Source: Limanda limanda
Taxonomy: Eukaryota > Chordata > Actinopteri > Pleuronectiformes > Pleuronectidae
Direction: 5' to 3'
DNA: 64,000 bases
Assembly: GCF_963576545.1 (NCBI RefSeq)
Contig: NW_026870590.1
Location: 186,001-250,000, forward strand
This document shows positions 1 through 11,598 of the stretch, piece after piece. Position 1 is the first letter of the stretch. The number at the start of each line of letters is the position of its first letter. The translations under genes and the position numbers were made by a program. Under the pieces are notes generated by a model, which saw only the letters and a program-made list of their open reading frames with translations, searched no databases and was not told where the DNA came from.

Positions 1-349
1 TCGGAGAGACTTGCAAGTAGGCTCTACCCCCACTAAATGGGGTAGCGCGCATCGATCGGTACCATCCTTGAGCTTCTCCGACTTTCGGAAGGGTTAGGGT
101 TAGGGTTAGGGATGAAAGCACATAGGAGAAAGAGATATTCTTGAATAACTTTTTTTGTGAAGGTCGGAGAGACTTGCAAGTAGGCTCTACCCCCACTAAA
201 TGGGGTAGCGCGCATCGATTGGTACCATCTTTGAGCTTCTCCGACTTTCGGAAGGGTTAGGGTTAGGGTTAGGGATGAAAGCACATAGGAGAAAGAGATA
301 TTCTTGAATAACTTTTTTTGTGAAGGTCGGAGAGACTTGCAAGTAGGCT

Positions 350-371
350 CTACCCCCACTAAATGGGGTAG
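350..371. repeat. Inverted repeat in monomer A (7 bp arms, 8 bp loop)
   Basis: The arms ctacccc and ggggtag flank the loop cactaaat. They are perfectly complementary in the majority A unit. Two recurrent position-specific subtypes alter the stem: ggggttg in the right arm (A units that follow a B and precede an A) creates one mismatch, and ctgcccc in the left arm (many A units just before a B) turns an A-T pair into a G-T wobble. Function unknown; it could be a cruciform or single-strand hairpin. Confidence 0.75.
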
Positions 372-389
372 CGCGCATCGATCGGTACC
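371..389. repeat. Cluster of overlapping 6 bp palindromes in monomer A
   Basis: gcgcgc, atcgat, cgatcg and ggtacc lie back to back or overlapping within 19 bp. atcgat and ggtacc are also kept in most B units, so a cutter at either site would give a 155/163 bp ladder over nearly the whole array. B units with gattcgtacc, and A units with tcagtacc or gtactatcc, lose ggtacc. The segment holds four of the CpG dinucleotides of the unit and is a hot spot of the observed CpG-type changes. Confidence 0.7.
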
Positions 390-416
390 ATCCTTGAGCT
401 TCTCCGACTTTCGGAA

Positions 417-437
417 GGGTTAGGGTTAGGGTTAGGG
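417..437 (+). repeat. Embedded telomeric block / potential G-quadruplex (example in one A unit)
   Basis: Four GGG runs separated by three TTA loops span 21 bp, the minimum for an intramolecular G-quadruplex of the vertebrate telomere type. It also contains two overlapping matches to the YTAGGGTTR site bound by animal TRF1/TRF2 Myb domains (known from the family). The block recurs at the same offset in essentially all 302 A units, giving one site every 163 bp in A runs or every 318 bp across a B. In vivo folding or protein binding is inference. Confidence 0.9.
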
Positions 438-1294
438 ATGAAAGCACATAGGAGAAAGAGATATTCTTGAATAACTTTTTTTGTGAAGGTCGGAGAGACT
501 TGCAAGTAGGCTCTGCCCCCACTAAATGGGGTAGCGCGCATCGATCGGTACCATCCTTGAGCTTCTCCGACTTTCGGAAGGGTTAGGGTTAGGGTTAGGG
601 ATGAAAGCACATAGGAGAAAGAGATATTCTTGAATAACTTTTTTTGTGAAGGTCGGAGAGACTTGGAAAGTGGTTGCATCTGGACTAATTTGGGTCCTGC
701 AGATCGATTGGTACCATCCCCGAGCTTGTACGACCTTCGGAAGAGGTCGACCGACGAAATTCCCCCAAATCTGAGGAGATATTCTTGAATAACTTTTTTT
801 GTGAAGGTCGGAGAGACTTGCAAGTAGGCTCTACCCCCACTAAATGGGGTTGCGCGCATCGATCGGTACCATCCTTGAGCTTCTCCGACTTTCGGAAGGG
901 TTAGGGTTAGGGTTAGGGATGAAAGCACATAGGAGAAAGAGATATTCTTGAATAACTTTTTTTGTGAAGGTCGGAGAGACTTGCAAGTAGGCTCTACCCC
1001 CACTAAATGGGGTAGCGCGCATCGATCGGTACCATCCTTGAGCTTCTCCGACTTTCGGAAGGGTTAGGGTTAGGGTTAGGGATGAAAGCACATAGGAGAA
1101 AGAGATATTCTTGAATAACTTTTTTTGTGAAGGTCGGAGAGACTTGCAAGTAGGCTCTACCCCCACTAAATGGGGTAGCGCGCATCGATCGGTACCATCC
1201 TTGAGCTTCTCCGACTTTCGGAAGGGTTAGGGTTAGGGTTAGGGATGAAAGCACATAGGAGAAAGAGATATTCTTGAATAACTTTTTTTGTGAA

Positions 1295-1449
1295 GGTCGG
1301 AGAGACTTGGAAAGTGGTTGCATCTGGACTAATTTGGGTCCTGCGGATCGATTGGTACCATCCCCGAGCTTGTACGACCTTCGGAAGAGGTCGACCGACG
1401 AAATTCCCCCAAATCTGAGGAGATATTCTTGAATAACTTTTTTTGTGAA
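1295..1449 (+). repeat. Monomer B, representative consensus unit (155 bp, no telomeric block)
   Basis: B shares the first 15 bases, the central atcgat/ggtacc/gagctt/ttcggaag elements and the terminal agatattcttgaataac-T7-gtgaa tail with A. Between ttcggaag and the tail it has gaggtcgaccgacgaaattc and following bases in place of the TTAGGG block and the A-specific purine stretch. The upstream part also differs: the ctacccc/ggggtag inverted repeat of A is absent. A and B are therefore diverged sister monomers rather than simple deletions of one another. B subtypes exist: gaaaag for ggaaag near the head, cagatcg or cgaatcg for cggatcg, and gattcg for gattgg. Confidence 0.95.
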
Positions 1450-4400
1450 GGTCGGAGAGACTTGCAAGTAGGCTCTACCCCCACTAAATGGGGTAGCGCG
1501 CATCGATCGGTACCATCCTTGAGCTTCTCCGACTTTCGGAAGGGTTAGGGTTAGGGTTAGGGATGAAAGCACATAGGAGAAAGAGATATTCTTGAATAAC
1601 TTTTTTTGTGAAGGTCGGAGAGACTTGAAAAGTGGTTGCATCTGGACTAATTTGGGTCCTGCGGATCGATTGGTACCATCCCCGAGCTTGTACGACCTTC
1701 GGAAGAGGTCGACCGACGAAATTCCCCCAAATCTGAGGAGATATTCTTGAATAACTTTTTTTGTGAAGGTCGGAGAGACTTGCAAGTAGGCTCTGCCCCC
1801 ACTAAATGGGGTAGCGCGCATCGATCGGTACCATCCTTGAGCTTCTCCGACTTTCGGAAGGGTTAGGGTTAGGGTTAGGGATGAAAGCACATAGGAGAAA
1901 GAGATATTCTTGAATAACTTTTTTTGTGAAGGTCGGAGAGACTTGGAAAGTGGTTGCATCTGGACTAATTTGGGTCCTGCAGATCGATTGGTACCATCCC
2001 CGAGCTTGTACGACCTTCGGAAGAGGTCGACCGACGAAATTCCCCCAAATCTGAGGAGATATTCTTGAATAACTTTTTTTGTGAAGGTCGGAGAGACTTG
2101 CAAGTAGGCTCTACCCCCACTAAATGGGGTTGCGCGCATCGATCGGTACCATCCTTGAGCTTCTCCGACTTTCGGAAGGGTTAGGGTTAGGGTTAGGGAT
2201 GAAAGCACATAGGAGAAAGAGATATTCTTGAATAACTTTTTTTGTGAAGGTCGGAGAGACTTGCAAGTAGGCTCTACCCCCACTAAATGGGGTAGCGCGC
2301 ATCGATCGGTACCATCCTTGAGCTTCTCCGACTTTCGGAAGGGTTAGGGTTAGGGTTAGGGATGAAAGCACATAGGAGAAAGAGATATTCTTGAATAACT
2401 TTTTTTGTGAAGGTCGGAGAGACTTGCAAGTAGGCTCTACCCCCACTAAATGGGGTAGCGCGCATCGATCGGTACCATCCTTGAGCTTCTCCGACTTTCG
2501 GAAGGGTTAGGGTTAGGGTTAGGGATGAAAGCACATAGGAGAAAGAGATATTCTTGAATAACTTTTTTTGTGAAGGTCGGAGAGACTTGCAAGTAGGCTC
2601 TGCCCCCACTAAATGGGGTAGCGCGCATCGATCGGTACCATCCTTGAGCTTCTCCGACTTTCGGAAGGGTTAGGGTTAGGGTTAGGGATGAAAGCACATA
2701 GGAGAAAGAGATATTCTTGAATAACTTTTTTTGTGAAGGTCGGAGAGACTTGGAAAGTGGTTGCATCTGGACTAATTTGGGTCCTGCGGATCGATTCGTA
2801 CCATCCATGAGCTTGTACGACCTTCGGAAGAGGTCGACCGACGAAATTCCCCCAAATCTGAGGAGATATTCTTGAATAACTTTTTTTGTGAAGGTCGGAG
2901 AGACTTGCAAGTAGGCTCTACCCCCACTAAATGGGGTAGCGCGCATCGATCGGTACCATCCTTGAGCTTCTCCGACTTTCGGAAGGGTTAGGGTTAGGGT
3001 TAGGGATGAAAGCACATAGGAGAAAGAGATATTCTTGAATAACTTTTTTTGTGAAGGTCGGAGAGACTTGGAAAGTGGTTGCATCTGGACTAATTTGGGT
3101 CCTGCGGATCGATTGGTACCATCCCCGAGCTTGTACGACCTTCGGAAGAGGTCGACCGACGAAATTCCCCCAAATCTGAGGAGATATTCTTGAATAACTT
3201 TTTTTGTGAAGGTCGGAGAGACTTGCAAGTAGGCTCTACCCCCACTAAATGGGGTTGCGCGCATCGATCAGTACCATCCTTGAGCTTCTCCGACTTTCGG
3301 AAGGGTTAGGGTTAGGGTTAGGGATGAAAGCACATAGGAGAAAGAGATATTCTTGAATAACTTTTTTTGTGAAGGTCGGAGAGACTTGCAAGTAGGCTCT
3401 GCCCCCACTAAATGGGGTAGCGCGCATCGATCGGTACCATCCTTGAGCTTCTCCGACTTTCGGAAGGGTTAGGGTTAGGGTTAGGGATGAAAGCACATAG
3501 GAGAAAGAGATATTCTTGAATAACTTTTTTTGTGAAGGTCGGAGAGACTTGGAAAGTGGTTGCATCTGGACTAATTTGGGTCCTGCGGATCGATTCGTAC
3601 CATCCATGAGCTTGTACGACCTTCGGAAGAGGTCGACCGACGAAATTCCCCCAAATCTGAGGAGATATTCTTGAATAACTTTTTTTGTGAAGGTCGGAGA
3701 GACTTGCAAGTAGGCTCTACCCCCACTAAATGGGGTAGCGCGCATCGATCGGTACCATCCTTGAGCTTCTCCGACTTTCGGAAGGGTTAGGGTTAGGGTT
3801 AGGGATGAAAGCACATAGGAGAAAGAGATATTCTTGAATAACTTTTTTTGTGAAGGTCGGAGAGACTTGGAAAGTGGTTGCATCTGGACTAATTTGGGTC
3901 CTGCGGATCGATTGGTACCATCCCCGAGCTTGTACGACCTTCGGAAGAGGTCGACCGACGAAATTCCCCCAAATCTGAGGAGATATTCTTGAATAACTTT
4001 TTTTGTGAAGGTCGGAGAGACTTGCAAGTAGGCTCTACCCCCACTAAATGGGGTTGCGCGCATCGATCGGTACCATCCTTGAGCTTCTCCGACTTTCGGA
4101 AGGGTTAGGGTTAGGGTTAGGGATGAAAGCACATAGGAGAAAGAGATATTCTTGAATAACTTTTTTTGTGAAGGTCGGAGAGACTTGCAAGTAGGCTCTA
4201 CCCCCACTAAATGGGGTAGCGCGCATCGATCGGTACCATCCTTGAGCTTCTCCGACTTTCGGAAGGGTTAGGGTTAGGGTTAGGGATGAAAGCACATAGG
4301 AGAAAGAGATATTCTTGAATAACTTTTTTTGTGAAGGTCGGAGAGACTTGCAAGTAGGCTCTACCCCCACTAAATGGGGTTGCGCGCATCGATCAGTACC

Positions 4401-7392
4401 ATCCTTGAGCTTCTCCGACTTTCGGAAGGGTTAGGGTTAGGGTTAGGGATGAAAGCACATAGGAGAAAGAGATATTCTTGAATAACTTTTTTTGTGAAGG
4501 TCGGAGAGACTTGCAAGTAGGCTCTACCCCCACTAAATGGGGTAGCGCGCATCGATCGGTACCATCCTTGAGCTTCTCCGACTTTCGGAAGGGTTAGGGT
4601 TAGGGTTAGGGATGAAAGCACATAGGAGAAAGAGATATTCTTGAATAACTTTTTTTGTGAAGGTCGGAGAGACTTGGAAAGTGGTTGCATCTGGACTAAT
4701 TTGGGTCCTGCAGATCGATTGGTACCATCCCCGAGCTTGTACGACCTTCGGAAGAGGTCGACCGACGAAATTCCCCCAAATCTGAGGAGATATTCTTGAA
4801 TAACTTTTTTTGTGAAGGTCGGAGAGACTTGCAAGTAGGCTCTACCCCCACTAAATGGGGTTGCGCGCATCGATCGGTACCATCCTTGAGCTTCTCCGAC
4901 TTTCGGAAGGGTTAGGGTTAGGGTTAGGGATGAAAGCACATAGGAGAAAGAGATATTCTTGAATAACTTTTTTTGTGAAGGTCGGAGAGACTTGCAAGTA
5001 GGCTCTACCCCCACTAAATGGGGTAGCGCGCATCGATCGGTACCATCCTTGAGCTTCTCCGACTTTCGGAAGGGTTAGGGTTAGGGTTAGGGATGAAAGC
5101 ACATAGGAGAAAGAGATATTCTTGAATAACTTTTTTTGTGAAGGTCGGAGAGACTTGCAAGTAGGCTCTACCCCCACTAAATGGGGTAGCGCGCATCGAT
5201 CGGTACCATCCTTGAGCTTCTCCGACTTTCGGAAGGGTTAGGGTTAGGGTTAGGGATGAAAGCACATAGGAGAAAGAGATATTCTTGAATAACTTTTTTT
5301 GTGAAGGTCGGAGAGACTTGCAAGTAGGCTCTGCCCCCACTAAATGGGGTAGCGCGCATCGATCGGTACCATCCTTGAGCTTCTCCGACTTTCGGAAGGG
5401 TTAGGGTTAGGGTTAGGGATGAAAGCACATAGGAGAAAGAGATATTCTTGAATAACTTTTTTTGTGAAGGTCGGAGAGACTTGGAAAGTGGTTGCATCTG
5501 GACTAATTTGGGTCCTGCGGATCGATTCGTACCATCCATGAGCTTGTACGACCTTCGGAAGAGGTCGACCGACGAAATTCCCCCAAATCTGAGGAGATAT
5601 TCTTGAATAACTTTTTTTGTGAAGGTCGGAGAGACTTGCAAGTAGGCTCTACCCCCACTAAATGGGGTAGCGCGCATCGATCGGTACCATCCTTGAGCTT
5701 CTCCGACTTTCGGAAGGGTTAGGGTTAGGGTTAGGGATGAAAGCACATAGGAGAAAGAGATATTCTTGAATAACTTTTTTTGTGAAGGTCGGAGAGACTT
5801 GGAAAGTGGTTGCATCTGGACTAATTTGGGTCCTGCGGATCGATTGGTACCATCCCCGAGCTTGTACGACCTTCGGAAGAGGTCGACCGACGAAATTCCC
5901 CCAAATCTGAGGAGATATTCTTGAATAACTTTTTTTGTGAAGGTCGGAGAGACTTGCAAGTAGGCTCTACCCCCACTAAATGGGGTTGCGCGCATCGATC
6001 GGTACCATCCTTGAGCTTCTCCGACTTTCGGAAGGGTTAGGGTTAGGGTTAGGGATGAAAGCACATAGGAGAAAGAGATATTCTTGAATAACTTTTTTTG
6101 TGAAGGTCGGAGAGACTTGCAAGTAGGCTCTACCCCCACTAAATGGGGTAGCGCGCATCGATCGGTACCATCCTTGAGCTTCTCCGACTTTCGGAAGGGT
6201 TAGGGTTAGGGTTAGGGATGAAAGCACATAGGAGAAAGAGATATTCTTGAATAACTTTTTTTGTGAAGGTCGGAGAGACTTGCAAGTAGGCTCTACCCCC
6301 ACTAAATGGGGTAGCGCGCATCGATCGGTACCATCCTTGAGCTTCTCCGACTTTCGGAAGGGTTAGGGTTAGGGTTAGGGATGAAAGCACATAGGAGAAA
6401 GAGATATTCTTGAATAACTTTTTTTGTGAAGGTCGGAGAGACTTGCAAGTAGGCTCTACCCCCACTAAATGGGGTAGCGCGCATCGATCGGTACCATCCT
6501 TGAGCTTCTCCGACTTTCGGAAGGGTTAGGGTTAGGGTTAGGGATGAAAGCACATAGGAGAAAGAGATATTCTTGAATAACTTTTTTTGTGAAGGTCGGA
6601 GAGACTTGCAAGTAGGCTCTACCCCCACTAAATGGGGTAGCGCGCATCGATTGGTACCATCTTTGAGCTTCTCCGACTTTCGGAAGGGTTAGGGTTAGGG
6701 TTAGGGATGAAAGCACATAGGAGAAAGAGATATTCTTGAATAACTTTTTTTGTGAAGGTCGGAGAGACTTGCAAGTAGGCTCTACCCCCACTAAATGGGG
6801 TAGCGCGCATCGATCGGTACCATCCTTGAGCTTCTCCGACTTTCGGAAGGGTTAGGGTTAGGGTTAGGGATGAAAGCACATAGGAGAAAGAGATATTCTT
6901 GAATAACTTTTTTTGTGAAGGTCGGAGAGACTTGGAAAGTGGTTGCATTTGGACTAATTTGGGTCCTGCGGATCGATTGGTACCATCCCCGAGCTTGTAC
7001 GACCTTCGGAAGAGGTCGACCGACGAAATTCCCCCAAATCTGAGGAGATATTCTTGAATAACTTTTTTTGTGAAGGTCGGAGAGACTTGCAAGTAGGCTC
7101 TACCCCCACTAAATGGGGTAGCGCGCATCGATCGGTACCATCCTTGAGCTTCTCCGACTTTCGGAAGGGTTAGGGTTAGGGTTAGGGATGAAAGCACATA
7201 GGAGAAAGAGATATTCTTGAATAACTTTTTTTGTGAAGGTCGGAGAGACTTGGAAAGTGGTTGCATCTGGACTAATTTGGGTCCTGCGGATCGATTGGTA
7301 CCATCCCCGAGCTTGTACGACCTTCGGAAGAGGTCGACCGACGAAATTCCCCCAAATCTGAGGAGATATTCTTGAATAACTTTTTTTGTGAA

Positions 7393-10300
7393 GGTCAGAG
7401 AGACTTGCAAGTAGGCTCTACCCCCACTAAATGGGGTTGCGCGCATCGATCGGTACCATCCTTAAGCTTCTCCGACTTTCGGAAGGGTTAGGGTTAGGGT
7501 TAGGGATGAAAGCACATAGGAGAAAGAGATATTCTTGAATAACTTTTTTTGTGAAGGTCGGAGAGACTTGCAAGTAGGCTCTACCCCCACTAAATGGGGT
7601 AGCGCGCATCGATCGGTACCATCCTTGAGCTTCTCCGACTTTTGGAAGGGTTAGGGTTAGGGTTAGGGATGAAAGCACATAGGAGAAAGAGATATTCTTG
7701 AATAACTTTTTTTGTGAAGGTCGGAGAGACTTGCAAGTAGGCTCTACCCCCACTAAATGGGGTAGCGCGCATCGATCGGTACCATCCTTGAGCTTCTCCG
7801 ACTTTCGGAAGGGTTAGGGTTAGGGTTAGGGATGAAAGCACATAGGAGAAAGAGATATTCTTGAATAACTTTTTTTGTGAAGGTCGGAGAGACTTGCAAG
7901 TAGGCTCTGCCCCCACTAAATGGGGTAGCGCGCATCGATCGGTACCATCCTTGAGCTTCTCCGACTTTCGGAAGGGTTAGGGTTAGGGTTAGGGATGAAA
8001 GCACATAGGAGAAAGAGATATTCTTGAATAACTTTTTTTGTGAAGGTCGGAGAGACTTGGAAAGTGGTTGCATCTGGACTAATTTGGGTCCTGCGGATCG
8101 ATTCGTACCATCCCCGAGCTTGTACGACCTTCGGAAGAGGTCGACCGACGAAATTCCCCCAAATCTGAGGAGATATTCTTGAATAACTTTTTTTGTGAAG
8201 GTCGGAGAGACTTGCAAGTAGGCTCTACCCCCACTAAATGGGGTAGCGCGCATCGATCGGTACCATCCTTGAGCTTCTCCGACTTTCGGAAGGGTTAGGG
8301 TTAGGGTTAGGGATGAAAGCACATAGGAGAAAGAGATATTCTTGAATAACTTTTTTTGTGAAGGTCGGAGAGACTTGGAAAGTGGTTGCATCTGGACTAA
8401 TTTGGGTCCTGCGGATCGATTGGTACCATCCCCGAGCTTGTACGACCTTTGGAAGAGGTCGACCGACGAAATTCCCCCAAATCTGAGGAGATATTCTTGA
8501 ATAACTTTTTTTGTGAAGGTCGGAGAGACTTGCAAGTAGGCTCTACCCCCACTAAATGGGGTTGCGCGCATCGATCGGTACCATCCTTGAGCTTCTCCGA
8601 CTTTCGGAAGGGTTAGGGTTAGGGTTAGGGATGAAAGCACATAGGAGAAAGAGATATTCTTGAATAACTTTTTTTGTGAAGGTCGGAGAGACTTGCAAGT
8701 AGGCTCTACCCCCACTAAATGGGGTAGCGCGCATCGATCGGTACCATCCTTGAGCTTCTCCGACTTTCGGAAGGGTTAGGGTTAGGGTTAGGGATGAAAG
8801 CACATAGGAGAAAGAGATATTCTTGAATAACTTTTTTTGTGAAGGTCGGAGAGACATGCAAGTAGGCTCTACCCCCACTAAATGGGGTAGCGCGCATCGA
8901 TCGGTACCATTCTTGAGCTTCTCCGACTTTCCGAAGGGTTAGGGTTAGGGTTAGGGATGAAAGCACATAGGAGAAAGAGATATTCTTGAATAACTTTTTT
9001 TGTGAAGGTCGGAGAGACTTGCAAGTAGGCTCTACCCCCACTAAATGGGGTAGCGCACATCGATCGGTACCATCCTTGAGCTTCTCCGACTTTCGGAAGG
9101 GTTAGGGTTAGGGTTAGGGATGAAAGCACATAGGAGAAAGAGATATTCTTGAATAACTTTTTTTGTGAAGGTCGGAGAGACTTGCAAGTAGGCTCTACCC
9201 CCACTAAATGGGGTAGCGCGCATCGATCGGTACCATCCTTGAGCTTCTCCGACTTTCGGAAGGGTTAGGGTTAGGGTTAGGGATGAAAGCACATAGGAGA
9301 AAGAGATATTCTTGAATAACTTTTTTTGTGAAGGTCGGAGAGACTTGCAAGTAGGCTCTACCCCCACTAAATGGGGTAGCGCGCATCGATCGGTACCATC
9401 CTTGAGCTTCTCCGACTTTCGGAAGGGTTAGGGTTAGGGTTAGGGATGAAAGCACATAGGAGAAAGAGATATTCTTGAATAACTTTTTTTGTGAAGGTCG
9501 GAGAGACTTGCAAGTAGGCTCTACCCCCACTAAATGGGGTAGCGCGCATCGATCGGTACCATCCTTGAGCTTCTCCGACTTTCGGAAGGGTTAGGGTTAG
9601 GGTTAGGGATGAAAGCACATAGGAGAAAGAGATATTCTTGAATAACTTTTTTTGTGAAGGTCGGAGAGACTTGAAAAGTGGTTGCATCTGGACTAATTTG
9701 GGTCCTGCGGATCGATTGGTACCATCCCCGAGCTTGTACGACCTTCGGAAGAGGTCGACCGACGAAATTCCCCCAAATCTGAGGAGATATTCTTGAATAA
9801 CTTTTTTTGTGAAGGTCGGAGAGACTTGCAAGTAGGCTCTACCCCCACTAAATGGGGTTGCGCGCATCGATCGGTACCATCCTTGAGCTTCTCCGACTTT
9901 CTGAAGGGTTAGGGTTAGGGTTAGGGATGAAAGCACATAGGAGAAAGAGATATTCTTGAATAACTTTTTTTGTGAAGGTCGGAGAGACTTGCAAGTAGGC
10001 TCTACCCCCACTAAATGGGGTAGCGCGCATCGATCGGTACCATCCTTGAGCTTCTCCGACTTTCGGAAGGGATAGGGTTAGGGTTAGGGATGAAAGCACA
10101 TAGGAGAAAGAGATATTCTTGAATAACTTTTTTTGTGAAGGTCGGAGAGACTTGAAAAGTGGTTGCATCTGGACTAATTTGGGTCCTGCGAATCGATTGG
10201 TACCATCCCCGAGCTTGTACGACCTTCGGAAGAGGTCGACCGACGAAATTCCCCCAAATCTGAGGAGATATTCTTGAATAACTTTTTTTGTGAAGGTCGG

Positions 10301-11598
10301 AGAGACTTGCAAGTAGGCTCTACCCCCACTAAATGGGGTTGCGCGCATCGATCGGTACCATCCTTGAGCTTCTCCGACTTTCGGAAGGGTTAGGGTTAGG
10401 GTTAGGGATGAAAGCACATAGGAGAAAGAGATATTCTTGAATAACTTTTTTTGTGAAGGTCGGAGAGACTTGCAAGTAGGCTCTACCCCCACTAAATGGG
10501 GTAGCGCGCATCGATCGGTACCATCCTTGAGCTTCTCCGACTTTCGGAAGGGTTAGGGTTAGGGTTAGGGATGAAAGCACATAGGAGAAAGAGATATTCT
10601 TGAATAACTTTTTTTGTGAAGGTCGGAGAGACTTGCAAGTAGGCTCTACCCCCACTAAATGGGGTAGCGCGCATCGATCGGTACCATCCTTGAGCTTCTC
10701 CGACTTTCGGAAGGGTTAGGGTTAGGGTTAGGGATGAAAGCACATAGGAGAAAGAGATATTCTTGAATAACTTTTTTTGTGAAGGTCGGAGAGACTTGCA
10801 AGTAGGCTCTACCCCCACTAAATGGGGTAGCGCGCATCGATCGGTACCATCCTTGAGCTTCTCCGACTTTCGGAAGGGTTAGGGTTAGGGTTAGGGATGA
10901 AAGCACATAGGAGAAAGAGATATTCTTGAATAACTTTTTTTGTGAAGGTCGGAGAGACTTGCAAGTAGGCTCTACCCCCACTAAATGGGGTAGCGCGCAT
11001 CGATCGGTACCATCCTTGAGCTTCTCCGACTTTCGGAAGGGTTAGGGTTAGGGTTAGGGATGAAAGCACATAGGAGAAAGAGATATTCTTGAATAACTTT
11101 TTTTGTGAAGGTCGGAGAGACTTGCAAGTAGGCTCTACCCCCACTAAATGGGGTAGCGCGCATCGATCGGTACCATCCTTGAGCTTCTCCGACTTTCGGA
11201 AGGGTTAGGGTTAGGGTTAGGGATGAAAGCACATAGGAGAAAGAGATATTCTTGAATAACTTTTTTTGTGAAGGTCGGAGAGACTTGCAAGTAGGCTCTA
11301 CCCCCACTAAATGGGGTAGCGCACATCGATCGGTACCATCCTTGAGCTTCTCCGACTTTCGGAAGGGTTAGGGTTAGGGTTAGGGATGAAAGCACATAGG
11401 AGAAAGAGATATTCTTGAATAACTTTTTTTGTGAAGGTCGGAGAGACTTGCAAGTAGGCTCTACCCCCACTAAATGGGGTAGCGCGCATCGATCGGTACC
11501 ATCCTTGAGCTTCTCCGACTTTCGGAAGGGTTAGGGTTAGGGTTAGGGATGAAAGCACATAGGAGAAAGAGATATTCTTGAATAACTTTTTTTGTGAA
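7393..11598 (+). repeat. Large duplicated block, copy 1
   Basis: This block is collinear with 13694-18380. Matching diagnostic variants in order are: gtcagag plus ccttaagctt (first unit), cttttggaag (second), B with gattcgtaccatcccc (8045), B with acctttggaag (8363), gacatgc plus cattcttgag plus ccgaag (8844), gcgcacatc (9007), B with gaaaag (9659), ctgaag (9814), gggatagggt (9977), B with cgaatcg (10140) and gcgcacatc (11273). The offset is 6301 bp up to the ctgaag unit, then 6782 bp from the gggatag unit on, because copy 2 holds an extra 481 bp (A-B-A equivalent). Confidence 0.9.

Larger units (their letters stand above)
326..408. repeat. Internal inverted 8-mer pair in monomer A
   Basis: gtcggaga at 326-333 in the head is the reverse complement of tctccgac at 401-408. 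The pair brackets the GC-rich half of A, upstream of the telomeric block. It recurs in every A unit I examined apart from scattered point variants. In B the second arm is altered to tgtacgac. Its significance is unclear; it may be a remnant of how the monomer formed. Confidence 0.55.
325..487 (+). repeat. Monomer A, representative consensus unit (163 bp)
   Basis: This copy matches the majority A sequence. Order within the unit: shared head (1-15); a GC-rich inverted repeat (26-47); a cluster of short palindromes (47-65); a second copy of the tctccgac motif (77-84), inverse to gtcggaga in the head; the telomeric block of four GGG runs (93-113); an A-specific purine-rich stretch (gatgaaagcacataggagaaa); and the tail shared with B. 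The length is close to a short nucleosome repeat. A units carry all the telomeric sequence in the window and occur in runs of 1 to 11 between B units. 163 leaves remainder 1 on division by 3, so each successive unit is read in a shifted codon frame. Confidence 0.96.
1..7392 (+). repeat. Mixed A/B segment, irregular short modules
   Basis: Begins with an A unit lacking its first two bases. Three modules of the type A(ctgcccc)-B(gattcg...ccatgag)-A-B-A start near 2575, 3374 and 5306, spaced 799 and 1932 bp apart. A B-A-B-A-B run at 1295-2085 has three B units separated by single A units. Units at 162-324 and 6594-6756 share the double variant gattgg plus catctttgag, which recurs at 12406 and 13213. 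An ATG- and GTG-free interpretation is preferred throughout; no gene is visible. Confidence 0.9.
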
